64,000 bases of DNA. It comes from Halobacteriales archaeon QS_4_62_28 (lineage in GTDB: Archaea; Halobacteriota; Halobacteria; Halobacteriales; Haloarculaceae). A program made the translations under genes and the position numbers. A model generated the notes under the pieces. It was not told the origin of the DNA, ran no database searches, and saw only the letters and a list, made by a program, of their open reading frames with translations. The stretch spans positions 1 to 64,000 of the forward strand of contig PXRO01000004.1 of assembly GCA_003021685.1 (NCBI GenBank), written 5' to 3'. Numbering within the stretch: the first letter of the stretch is position 1; each line of letters begins with the position of its first letter. Below are positions 15,730-25,000 of the stretch, piece after piece.

Positions 15730-18393
15730 ATGTCGAACCGGTACACCCACGCCCGGGTCCAGGAGTACTGGCAACACATCTGGGAGCGAGAGGGCGTGTA
15801 CGAACTGTCCGACGAGCGCATCAAGGACGGACCGGGGACCTACGTGCTGGGAATGTTTCCCTACACCTCCGGGTCGTTGCACATGGGTCACATCCGCAAC
15901 TACGCGATCACCGATGCCATCGCGCGCTACCGGCGGATGAACGGCGAGGCCGTGCTCCATCCGATGGGGTGGGACGCCTTCGGCCTGCCGGCGGAAAACG
16001 CGGCCTACGACCGCGATACGGACCCCGAATCGTGGACACGGACCTGTATCGAGCAGATGCGTGACGAACTGGAGCGGATGGGCTTTGGCTACGACTGGTC
16101 CCGGGAGATCACGACCTGTGACCCCGACTACTACCGCTGGAACCAGTGGCTGTTCAACCGCTTCTACGAGGACGGCCTCGTCGAGTACACGGGCGCACAG
16201 GTCAACTGGTGTCCCGACTGCGAGACGGTGCTGGCCGACGCACAGGTTGAGGACAGCGGGGAGGAGACGGGCGAGACGGCGGAGAGTCACGCCAGCCACG
16301 GCGATGGAGTCTGCTGGCGCTGTCACACGCCGGTCCAGCGCCGGGAACTCGACCAGTGGTTTTTCACGATCACGGACTACGCCGACGAACTCGTCGACGG
16401 CCTCGACGACCTCGATGGGTGGCCCGACAGCATCCGCGAGATCCAGCGCAACTGGATCGGCCGCCGCGATGGTGCCGAAATCAGGTTCGCGGTCGAGGAC
16501 GACAGCATCGAGGTGTTCACGACCCGCCCGGACACAGTGTTCGGGGCTACCTACGTCGCCGTCGCGCCGGGCCACGCTACTGCGCGGCAGGCGGCAGCGG
16601 GCGACGAGGCTGTCACAGACTATCTCGACCGCGCTGCAGACGGGCAGGCTGAGGGGATGTCCGGCGTCGACACCGGACTGACCGCAACCAACCCCGTGAC
16701 CGGCGAGACAGTGCCAGTGTACGTCGCCGCCTACGTGCTGGACGACGTGGGGACCGGCGCGGTGATGGGCGTGCCTGCCCACAACGAACGTGACCACGCC
16801 TTCGCCAGCGAGCAGGGCCTACCGGTCGAGCAGGTACTCGAACCGGACGAGGGGCAAGCGGATGCCGACGCCACGCTGCCTTACACGGGCGAGGGCACCG
16901 TCGTCGTCGACGGGGAGTACGAGGGACTGACCAGTTCGGCCACACGCGACCGCCTGCTCGACCACGCGGCAATCGAGGCGGCGACGACCTACCGCCTGCG
17001 GGACTGGCTCATCTCCCGACAGCGCTACTGGGGGACGCCGATTCCCATCGTCCACTGCGAGGACTGCGGCGCGGTACCGGTGCCAGACGAGAACCTCCCC
17101 GTCGAGTTGCCCGAGTACGTCCAGACGACGGGGAATCCGCTGGCCGCGAGTACGGATTTCCTCGACACGGACTGTCCCGACTGTGGCGAACCCGCGACGC
17201 GAGAGACCGACACGATGGACACCTTCGTCGACTCCTCGTGGTATTTCCTGCGCTACCTGAATCCCGACCTCTCGGCTGCGCCCTTCGACAGCGACGTTGC
17301 CAGCGACTGGCTCCCGGTGGACGTGTACGTCGGCGGCGACGAACACGCCGTGTTGCACCTGCTGTACATCCGGTTTCTCACCCGCGCACTGGCAGACATC
17401 GGCCTGCTCGACCAGCGCGAACCCGTCGAGCGCCTCGTCAACCAGGGAACGGTCCTGCACAGCGGCGAGAAGATGTCCAAATCGAAGGGTAACGACGTTG
17501 CGCCACACGAATACGGCGCGGAGACGACCCGCCTCTTCGCCCTCTCGGCGGCCCACCCCGGCCAGGACTTCGAGTGGACGGCGACCGACGTGAGCAACGC
17601 CTACGAGTTCCAGCAGGACCTCTACCGGATGGTCACGGCCTTCTCCGAGGACCGTGGCGGGCGCATCGAGAGCGAACCCCACGACGCCTACCTCGAACGG
17701 GAAATCGACCGCACCATCGCCGCCGTCACCGACGAGTACGAGCGCTTTCGCTTCCACCGCGCGATCACCGAGATTCAACAGTTCGCCCGGTTGCTCCGGC
17801 GCTATCGCAACAATGGGACGCCCTACCGCTTTGCCTACAGTCGTGGCCTGCGCGTACTCGCGAAACTAATCGCCCCGCTTGCACCCTATCTGGCCGAGGA
17901 ACTGTGGTCGGCACTGGACGGCGAGGGTCTGATCGCCGCGGCCGACTGGCCGACTGCCCTGCAGGACGTTCCAGCGTACCGCGTCGAGCGTGAACTCGTC
18001 CGGACCACGCTCGAAGACGTGCGCGACATCACCGACGTGGTCGACATCACCGATCCCGAGGAAATCGAACTCGTCGTCGCGCCCGAGTGGAGCTATCACG
18101 CTTACGACACCGCTCGCGACGTTACCCCCGACGGCTCGGTCGTTGGCCGCGTGATGGACGACGACGCAGTGCCCGATACCGAAGTGGCCGCCGACTACGC
18201 TGTCGACCTGGCTGCCCGCTCTGGTGGGTTCGAGCCAGTCCTCTCGCCGGAGCGCGAGCAGACGGTGCTCGAACAGGCGACCTGGCTGTTCGAAGACGAG
18301 TTCGGGGCCGACGTGACCGTCCGGCGGGCCGCTCCCGACGGCGAGCAGGCCGGCACCGCCCGGCCGAACAAACCGGCGATCCACATCAGCTAA
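15730..18393 (+). CDS. leuS: leucine--tRNA ligase, bacterial type
   Basis: This class I synthetase charges tRNA-Leu. The ATP-site motifs are HMGHIRNY (HIGH) and KMSKSKGN. The editing (CP1) domain is present with TTRPDTVFGATY and GTGAVMGVPAHNERDH, and WYFLRY..D is typical. The 887-residue length, the N-terminal GMFPYTSGSLHMGH and WDAFGLPAENAA, and ANWCPDC-type context follow bacterial LeuRS rather than the about 950-residue archaeal/eukaryal form. Zinc-type cysteine pairs occur at CPDCE, CWRCH, CEDCG and CPDCG. Start ATG 15730 follows a purine-rich GAGGAGAG site. Confidence 0.96.
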   Translation: MSNRYTHARVQEYWQHIWEREGVYELSDERIKDGPGTYVLGMFPYTSGSLHMGHIRNYAITDAIARYRRMNGEAVLHPMGWDAFGLPAENAAYDRDTDPESWTRTCIEQMRDELERMGFGYDWSREITTCDPDYYRWNQWLFNRFYEDGLVEYTGAQVNWCPDCETVLADAQVEDSGEETGETAESHASHGDGVCWRCHTPVQRRELDQWFFTITDYADELVDGLDDLDGWPDSIREIQRNWIGRRDGAEIRFAVEDDSIEVFTTRPDTVFGATYVAVAPGHATARQAAAGDEAVTDYLDRAADGQAEGMSGVDTGLTATNPVTGETVPVYVAAYVLDDVGTGAVMGVPAHNERDHAFASEQGLPVEQVLEPDEGQADADATLPYTGEGTVVVDGEYEGLTSSATRDRLLDHAAIEAATTYRLRDWLISRQRYWGTPIPIVHCEDCGAVPVPDENLPVELPEYVQTTGNPLAASTDFLDTDCPDCGEPATRETDTMDTFVDSSWYFLRYLNPDLSAAPFDSDVASDWLPVDVYVGGDEHAVLHLLYIRFLTRALADIGLLDQREPVERLVNQGTVLHSGEKMSKSKGNDVAPHEYGAETTRLFALSAAHPGQDFEWTATDVSNAYEFQQDLYRMVTAFSEDRGGRIESEPHDAYLEREIDRTIAAVTDEYERFRFHRAITEIQQFARLLRRYRNNGTPYRFAYSRGLRVLAKLIAPLAPYLAEELWSALDGEGLIAAADWPTALQDVPAYRVERELVRTTLEDVRDITDVVDITDPEEIELVVAPEWSYHAYDTARDVTPDGSVVGRVMDDDAVPDTEVAADYAVDLAARSGGFEPVLSPEREQTVLEQATWLFEDEFGADVTVRRAAPDGEQAGTARPNKPAIHIS

Positions 18394-18440
18394 CGCCCGT
18401 GACGCCGACTAATCGGTGGGAGCGCAGTGCTGTCACGTAT

Positions 18441-18470
18441 TGTTGCACCTGTCATTGTTGCACCTATAAG
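18441..18470 (+). promoter_or_regulatory. direct repeat and TATA box before a small membrane gene
   Basis: The 10-mer TGTTGCACCT occurs twice at a 15-base period (18441 and 18456), and the second copy runs into CTATAAG (18464-18470). The ATG of the next gene is 25 bases further, fitting a leaderless start. The direct repeat overlapping the BRE/TATA is a candidate regulator site. Confidence 0.45.
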
Positions 18471-18494
18471 TTCCGCGCGTACGTACGTCCGTGT

Positions 18495-18785
18495 ATGGCA
18501 TTCGATAACGTCACACTGTTCGAGGTTACCATCGAGGACTTGCCCTTCGGTGACGCCACGTCTGACGAATCGACCAGACCGGAGGAGAAGACAGTCGAAA
18601 TCACGGAGGCCGAAGCCGAGTCCGACGACGCATCGGGCGGTCGCAGTCGGCGAGTCCTCGGTTTCGGACTCGCGGTCGTGACGCTCGCACTCGTCGCGCG
18701 GTGGGTGGCAAACCGACGCGGGAGTGAGGACGAGGAGTTCGACACCGAATCCGTCGAACCCGGCGTCGAACGCGTCGAATCCTGA
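18495..18785 (+). CDS. small acidic protein with one membrane helix
   Basis: From ATG 18495 (MAFDNVTLFEVTIEDLPFGD) the product is 96 residues. An acidic N-terminal segment of about 54 residues is followed by a short basic patch (GGRSRRVL), one membrane helix (GFGLAVVTLALVARWV) and an acidic tail. This layout predicts a bitopic membrane protein. The start is supported by the TATA box 25 bases upstream; the long track ORF is a shadow of leuS up to that point. No family with known function is recognised. Confidence 0.65.
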   Translation: MAFDNVTLFEVTIEDLPFGDATSDESTRPEEKTVEITEAEAESDDASGGRSRRVLGFGLAVVTLALVARWVANRRGSEDEEFDTESVEPGVERVES

Positions 18786-18878
18786 TTTCGAGTGATCGCG
18801 GGAGTCCGATAGAGCGCGTCCGTAGCGACAGTCCGGCACCGCCTGTACGAACTCTGTTTCTCGAAGCGGTAGCCTGTC

Positions 18879-20186
18879 TCACTTCGTTTCCGCGACGGTG
18901 ACCGTCGAGATGCGGGCCCCCTCGACGGCATCGACGGTCAACTCGTAGCCGTCGACGACGGTCCGGTCGCCGACCTCCGGCGCACGCCCCAGTCGATCCA
19001 GTATCAGCCCCCCGACCGTATCGAACGACGGGTTCTCGAAGTCGGTGTCGAGCGCCTCGTTGACTTCTGACAGCGAGACGGCACCGTCGACGACGTAGGT
19101 CCCATCCGCTCTTTCGTCGATGGACGGTTCGTGTTCCTCGATGTCGAACTTGTCACGGATCTCCCCGACGAGTTCCTCGACCACGTCCTCGACGGTCGCG
19201 ATTCCCTCGAAAGCACCCCACTCGTCGATGACAGCGGCCATCTGGCGCTGTTCGCGCTGGAACTCCGTCAGGAGTTCGTTGAGCCGCATCGTCTCTGGCA
19301 CGACCGGAAGGTCGCGTACAATCTCACCGGCAGTCACGTCGCCAGCCCCGTTCGCGTCGAGGGCGCGCAACACGTCCTTGGCGTCGACGAAGCCGACCAC
19401 GTGCTCCTCACTGTCGACGACCGGGTAGCGCGTGTGGCCGGCCTCCAGAATGACTGAACGGAGTTCCGGGACCGACATCGTCGCGGGCACGCTCACCACG
19501 TCAGGTCGCGGGACCATCACCTCACGAACGGCTCTGTCGTCGAACTCGAACACCCGCTGGATCATCTCGACCTCGACTGCGTCGACGTGTCCCTCGCGGC
19601 CCGACTGGTTCAGAACCCGAAGGATCTCCTCCTCTTCGAGGGTCTCCTCGCTCTCGGAGGCGGGTTCGACCCCGAGCAACCGCGTGAAGAAGTTCGCCGT
19701 CCCGTTGAACACGAAGATGCCCGGCAGGAACAGGTAATAAAAGAACGTCATCGGCGGGGCGACGAGCAACGAGATCCGCCGGGCGTCGGCGATTGCGATT
19801 GTCTTGGGCGCGAGTTCGCCGAAGACGACGTGCAGGAAGGTGATACACGAGAACCCGACGGCGAAAGCCACGAGGTGGACGAGGCTCTCGGGCAATATTG
19901 GCCCCAGAAAGGGTTCCAGCAGGGCGGCGACGGCCGGTTCGCCGATCCACCCGAGACCGAGCGACGCGACCGTGATTCCGAGCTGGGTCGTCGCCAGATA
20001 GTCGTCGAGGTTCGCCATCACGTCCTGGAGTAGCGTTGCACCGGCACGCCCCTCCGCTGCGAGTTGTTCGACCGACGTTGCCCTGATGCGCACGAACGCG
20101 AACTCCGACGCGACGAAAAAGCCGTTCAGGAAGACCAGAAAGAAGGCTCCCACGAGGCGTGCGAGCGAGAGAACGACATCGACCAT
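18879..20186 (-). CDS. CNNM/CorC (HlyC)-type membrane protein with CBS pair
   Basis: The 435-residue protein has an N-terminal DUF21/CNNM transmembrane domain (about residues 1-190; AFFLVFLNGFFVASEFAFVRIR and QLGITVASLGLGWIGEPAVA). Two CBS domains follow (VMVPRPDVVSVPATMSVPELR and FQREQRQMAAVIDEWGAFEGIATVEDVVEELVGEI), then a C-terminal CorC_HlyC domain ending VAETK. The family is linked to magnesium or cobalt efflux. ATG 20186 (MVDVVLSLARLVGAF) is chosen over the upstream start. It converges on the small membrane gene. Confidence 0.9.
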   Translation of the reverse strand: MVDVVLSLARLVGAFFLVFLNGFFVASEFAFVRIRATSVEQLAAEGRAGATLLQDVMANLDDYLATTQLGITVASLGLGWIGEPAVAALLEPFLGPILPESLVHLVAFAVGFSCITFLHVVFGELAPKTIAIADARRISLLVAPPMTFFYYLFLPGIFVFNGTANFFTRLLGVEPASESEETLEEEEILRVLNQSGREGHVDAVEVEMIQRVFEFDDRAVREVMVPRPDVVSVPATMSVPELRSVILEAGHTRYPVVDSEEHVVGFVDAKDVLRALDANGAGDVTAGEIVRDLPVVPETMRLNELLTEFQREQRQMAAVIDEWGAFEGIATVEDVVEELVGEIRDKFDIEEHEPSIDERADGTYVVDGAVSLSEVNEALDTDFENPSFDTVGGLILDRLGRAPEVGDRTVVDGYELTVDAVEGARISTVTVAETK

Positions 20187-20249
20187 AGGCGTTGTTCTCT
20201 CCAGCCGGGAATAAGTTGCCGGGATCGAACGGCTCACACGTGGCTCCTA

Positions 20250-20468
20250 CCCGCCGTGTTTCTCCTCGACGGCGCAACACCGCCGAAAGACGCCTGCAAC
20301 CGTCACGGCCTCAATTTCCGCGACGAACGCCACGGAAATCGCAACAGCATCGAACGTGTTTTTCGAGAGGTAAAACGAAGAACTGCCGCCTTCTCAAACT
20401 GTTTTAGCCACGCCGAAGCAGAAACAGCTGACGAGTGGCTCAAATCGTTTGCCTTCGTATGGAATTAG
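20250..20468 (+). pseudogene. C-terminal fragment of an IS6-family transposase
   Basis: The frame reads PAVFLLDGATPPKD and then HGNRNSIERVFREVKRRTAAF and FSHAEAETADEWLKSFAFVWN before a stop. This is the C-terminal part of the haloarchaeal IS6-type DDE transposase, including the last catalytic Glu region (IERVFREVKRRT). The N-terminal two thirds, with the helix-turn-helix and both catalytic Asp, are missing, and no terminal inverted repeats are seen. It marks the left edge of an AT-rich decay zone. Confidence 0.75.
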
Positions 20469-20628
20469 CTAATCTGAACGCGACCGTACCGACTGACCCG
20501 TCTCTATTTCCGTGCCACTCAACTGAACAGGTCGCAAACACTACTAATACTTTATTCAGGCCTTGTGCTGTTGAAAGTGCGCCTTCGAGCGTCTCAAAAT
20601 CAGGTTCCACAAATTGATCTATGACCAT
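20440..20628 (-). pseudogene. truncated gene, possibly NucS-like N-terminus
   Basis: A minus-strand frame starts at ATG 20628 (MVIDQFVEPDFETLEGALSTAQ) and continues LNKVLVVFATCSVEWHGNRDG before running into the IS6 fragment. A TATA-like GATATTTAT directly precedes the ATG, so the gene start looks genuine. The VVFATCSVEWHGNRD pattern recalls the N-terminal beta barrel of endonuclease NucS (..CxVxYxGR..), but the similarity is short and the assignment weak. Downstream coding is lost, presumably at the IS6 insertion point. Confidence 0.3.
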
Positions 20629-20814
20629 ATAAATATCACTTGATTTACACTGATCTTTTTGGGCTACGCTTGAATAAAATGTGTGTAATTTTGGAGTTTC
20701 TGCAAATCTAACCTCTGTACTGAACGGTAGATGTTCCGCCTCTGCTGATCAGTCGATACCGGGTGAGCAGGTACCGCAGTGCTAGAGTTCTCATGGGGGC
20801 GACGACAGGTCGAG

Positions 20815-21170
20815 TTAGTCGAGCTGTTTCAGGTCGGTCCGGGTTTCGACGGTACCGGTTTGCGGGTCCCGCTCGATTCGAACAGCAGAATTTCTACCTC
20901 ACTTTCGGCGACAGGGCGGTGTTCGACGCTTTCTGGAACGATCAGGAATCCCCCCTCTTCGAGGGCCCTGTTTGACTCTTGGCGGAACTCGATCCGAAGC
21001 TCACCCGACGTGATCAAAAACAACTCGTCAGCGTCTCCGTGCTGATGCCAGAATAACTCTTCGTCGGCCTTCACAAGTTTGACCGCTTGGACGTTCAGTT
21101 CACCCGCGAGGCGCGGCTCTCAATGGTCATCAAACGAGGCGAATCCCTCCGTCAAATTCACCTTCTCCAT
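20815..21170 (-). pseudogene. cupin-domain protein gene, broken
   Basis: From ATG 21170 the frame reads MEKVNLTEGFASFDDH and then a TGA where this cupin family has Trp (FDDHW..P). It continues in frame as PRLAGELNVQAVKLVKADEELFWHQHGDADELFLITSGELRIEF, the cupin motif with HQHGDADE metal ligands, then VPESVEHRPVAE. Near the end a frameshift is needed to reach ERDPQTGTVETRTDLKQLD and a stop at 20815. Trp-to-stop plus frameshift make it a pseudogene. The track's ORF at 20829-21074 is only the open middle part, beginning at a GTG. Confidence 0.7.
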
Positions 21171-21271
21171 ACTGGCTCATCTTCCTCTAGGTGATGAACG
21201 CTTTCTCCTTACTAGATGTTCGAAATAGGATACGAAATAGTGATACAGAGGGACTCTAAGCATTCCGTGTG

Positions 21272-21988
21272 TTATTCTTGATCGAGATCAGCTTGGTTCA
21301 ACTTCCAAGTGCGTAGGTCCATCAGTTCGCTTTCGGTCTGTTCGACCTGAACGGACTGGTCGTCGTCTTCGAGACAATTTCCATCTGGGGTCCCGAACCT
21401 GTCTTTAAATTTTTGAAGTTCTGTTCCGGTATAATATACATCAGCTTTGGCAACTGGCTCGAATTCATGGGGGGATACTAATGCCTCGGTTTTGTTGAGA
21501 AGGACATTGGCCAGCTCTCTTTCGAACCCAGATAATGAATCTACGCGGATAATGTCCTCGCAGTCGTCAGTGTTTTTCGCAATCACATGGTATCTATAGT
21601 CACCGTCGTCCCCGTGTGAGACCACTGCTACGTGATACTTGTCGCCCTTCTTAAGATACGCGTCCTGATCGTGGTATACAGCGGTGAGTTCATCATCGAC
21701 CGATTCGAGTGATAACGGATCTTCGGCCCGCTCATATCTGTCGACGCTCTGGTCGTACTCGACGTATACGCGGTCACCATCGCGGTTGAGCCATTTCATA
21801 GTGTGACCGTGCTGGTCAAAGGTCGCCTCGACGAATGACTGACCCCGATCGGAAAGACTCTGATATTCGACGACTAGCTTGTCTGGGGAGATATCATTAT
21901 TCGCGTCTCCTATTTGAGCAAGACACCCGGATGTAATCCCTAATATAGAACAGGCAAGACCACTAATGACTTCTCTGCGAGTATTCAT
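21272..21988 (-). CDS. putative Tat-exported lipoprotein, AT-rich
   Basis: The 238-residue product begins MNTRREVISGLACSILGITSGC: a twin-Arg segment, hydrophobic stretch and lipobox ending in Cys22, the usual haloarchaeal lipoprotein export signal. The rest is hydrophilic and beta-rich (VEYDQSVDRYERAEDPL; YYTGTELQKFKDRF) with no known domain. Base composition and codon use are clearly more AT-rich than the flanks, and both sides carry decayed genes, so recent acquisition is likely. Unknown function. Confidence 0.7.
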   Translation of the reverse strand: MNTRREVISGLACSILGITSGCLAQIGDANNDISPDKLVVEYQSLSDRGQSFVEATFDQHGHTMKWLNRDGDRVYVEYDQSVDRYERAEDPLSLESVDDELTAVYHDQDAYLKKGDKYHVAVVSHGDDGDYRYHVIAKNTDDCEDIIRVDSLSGFERELANVLLNKTEALVSPHEFEPVAKADVYYTGTELQKFKDRFGTPDGNCLEDDDQSVQVEQTESELMDLRTWKLNQADLDQE

Positions 21989-22053
21989 ATATCCATTATA
22001 ATAAACAAAAATAAAAAATCTTTGGCGAGGTCGGCGGCGTCGTCCTCGCCCCG

Positions 22054-25000
22054 CTACATGAAGTCGGCGATGCCGCTTTGCTTGTTTTTGTCATTCTCGA
22101 ACACCCGCTTGATCGATTTGTTGAGGATTTCGAGGCGCTGTTTGGTGTACTCCCGGCAGTCGAACTCCTCGGCGACCATCGTGGCGGTGTCGATGTACTT
22201 GTTGACCGACCCTTCGTGGACGGTGAGGTTGACGCGGCCGCCACACTCCCGGCAGTCCCCGGAGAGGGGCATCCGGCGGTACTTTTCGCCACAGTCCAGA
22301 CAGCGGACCTCCTGGCGAGAGAAGGCCCGGAGGTTGCCGATCAGGTCCGGCAGGAAGTGATATTCGATGATCCGCTCGGCCACGTCAGTCTCGTCGACGG
22401 CCCGCAACTTCCGGGAGAGGTCCAGTTGGGCGTCCATCTTGTCGGTCATTGATCCCAGCGTCTTGTACGCAGAGAGATCGGGACCGATGGCGATGTTCGA
22501 GGTGTCGTGACTGTGCACGAAGTCGGTGTACTCGCGGTCGGTCCCCAGGGTCTCCTCTGCGATGGTCATGATTTCCTCGACCTCGCCGGGGTCGGCCATC
22601 TCCCGGGTCGCCTCGTAGAACTCCCGGGGGTACTCCCACATGATGTCCATGTTGTGGGCCTCGTCGTCGATTTCGCTGGGGTCGATCCGGGAGGACATCA
22701 CCAGGGGCGCGTCCATGCGACCGCCCCGCTGATCCGGCAAGAATTTCCGGGAGAAGTTCAGCAGACCGTCCATCAGAAGCATCACGCAGTCCTCGTCGCC
22801 GTCGCACTGCTTTAGGTAATGTCCTTCGATGGCGAGAGCGTGGGTCTCGGCGACAGTCAGGCAGTACACCGAATCGACATCGCTCTGGACGTACTCGATA
22901 TCGGTCACCTCGTCGAACGGGACAGTCGTGCCGCCGTCGGTAACGGCGTCAGCGGGGTTGCCGCCGTCAGTCGTCTCACCGCCGTCGTAGGCGGGGATGG
23001 CGTCGCCGGTGTCGAGTTCGCTGGCCGGCACTTCCTCGATGCCGCCGGATCCTCGTCGGAGCATCGTGTGATCCGGTGTCACCGCAAGCGTGTGATCGCC
23101 AGCAGTCACGTGGATCATGTGCTCCGGCGCGGTATGTTTCGACACCGCTTCGACCGGCTGGCGGCACGGACGGCCGTCGGCGTCGACCGATGGGACAGTC
23201 ACGTCACCTGGTAACTCCTGGATGACGGTGCCGAAGTCGTCTTCGCGAGGATCGTCGAGTCGGTCCTCGACGAGACGCTCGATCCGTCCGTAGTGCCACT
23301 CGCCGCCCTCGTCCTCGTACCACAGTCGCGCGTCCGGATGGAAGCAGTTCCGCCGCTTTGCGGCGTGGAAGTACGGATGGGCGTAGCCGACCGCGGCCGA
23401 AGTGAAGCCGATCACTCGCCCGACCGTCGCGGCGCTGGTGTGTGGAGCCATCCCGAAAACGAGTTCGCCGACGAGGTCCTCGCGGTCGTTGAGTTCGTAG
23501 AACGGATCGAGACCGTAGTACTGGACCAGCAGGTCGTCGACGAAGTCGGCGGTGTTGAGCATGTGCTGGGCCGCGCCGTCCGAGAGGACGACGTCCTGGA
23601 CCTTCAGTTCGACAAGCTGGTCCTCGTGGCGGAGTGGGTCGCCGTGGATGTCTGCCTGGTAGCCAAGCCCGCGGAGCTGGTCGACGGTGATATCGAGTTC
23701 GGACGCCCGAACCGATGTCACCGGCAGGTCGGTCATGTCGTAGCGGACGGTGCCGTCTTTGAACGACGAGACCTCGTGTTTGGCCCGCAGGATCCCCTTC
23801 TCCATCGGTTCGGGGATCTTCTCCTCGGAGGTGAGACCCTCGACGCCTTTCACCAGGTCGAAGGCAGTCTCGCGCTCGCCGACCGACTGGAGGGCGTCGC
23901 GGTACTCCGCGCCGAGGTCGAGTTCCTCGTACTGGGTCGGGTAGGCCATCGTCTCACAACGGGGACACTCCGCCCGGCCGGACTGGTCGGGGTCGACCTC
24001 GCTATCGCAGTCCGGACAGACGTAGACGGCGTCGGTGACGCCGTTGCAGTCGGGACAGCGCCCGCGGAAGGTCTCGGTGGCACAGTCCCGACAGCGCCGG
24101 CGGCTGACCTCCACCTCGACGCGACCCTGGCGGTCGTTCATCTCCTCTGCGTGTTTCGTCGCATCGGCGACCGACCGCTGTGCGCCGCCGGCCTCGTCGA
24201 TGGGAAACAGGGTGTGGACCGCCGGCGAGAGTTCCCGCTCCTCGGATTTCTCCGGGCGACCCATCCGGTTACCGATCCGAGTCGGCGCACGCTCGCGGAC
24301 GCGGAACGGCGCGATTTCGGTGACTGCTTCGATTGCGTTGTCGCCCGGTTCTGGCGCGTCGTCGGACGACTGTTTCGCCCAGTTCGATTCGCCGTCGGTG
24401 TACGTCCGGGACCGCTCTGAGAGGTCCTCGACAGTCCACTCGCGCCGGAGTTGCTCGTCGAAGCCCAGTGTCCGGACCAGCGGTAGCCACTCCGGGACGG
24501 CGATGGTGTCTTCGCGCTGGGTGTGCTCGATGAGCAGGCGTTCGAGTGTCTGTTCGAGGCGCTCGGTCCGGGGGAACAGGAGGTTGCCGTCGGTCTGTTC
24601 GGTGCCTGCCGTCTCGACGGCGTCGGCGAGGTCACAGACGGCCTCGACGCTCACGTCGTGCCAGCAGTAGGTGTACTTCGGGTGCAATGGCGCGTCGTAC
24701 TCACTGGCCCACGCGAGTGCCTCCTCGGCGGTCGGATCGGCGAGGTCGACGTGGATGTCGTCTTCGAGAGCCTGCACGTCGGCCCTGGTGTCGGCGAACT
24801 CCTGACGCCACCACTCGACGGTGTAGGCGGCCGGCGCGAGCGGGTGGTTGTTCTCGACGAACTCCCCGTAGTTGACCAGATACTCGCCCAGGTCGACGAT
24901 CTTCTCGACGCCGTTGCGGACTTCGAGTGCCTCGGCGGGGTCGTCGATCCGGCGCACGTCGCCGTTGGCGAGTTTGACCGTCGGGCCCTCGATGCTGTCG

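Noticed and set aside
20187-22030. A provirus or defence island
   Set aside because: No integrase, capsid, restriction or toxin genes; only fragments and one lipoprotein.
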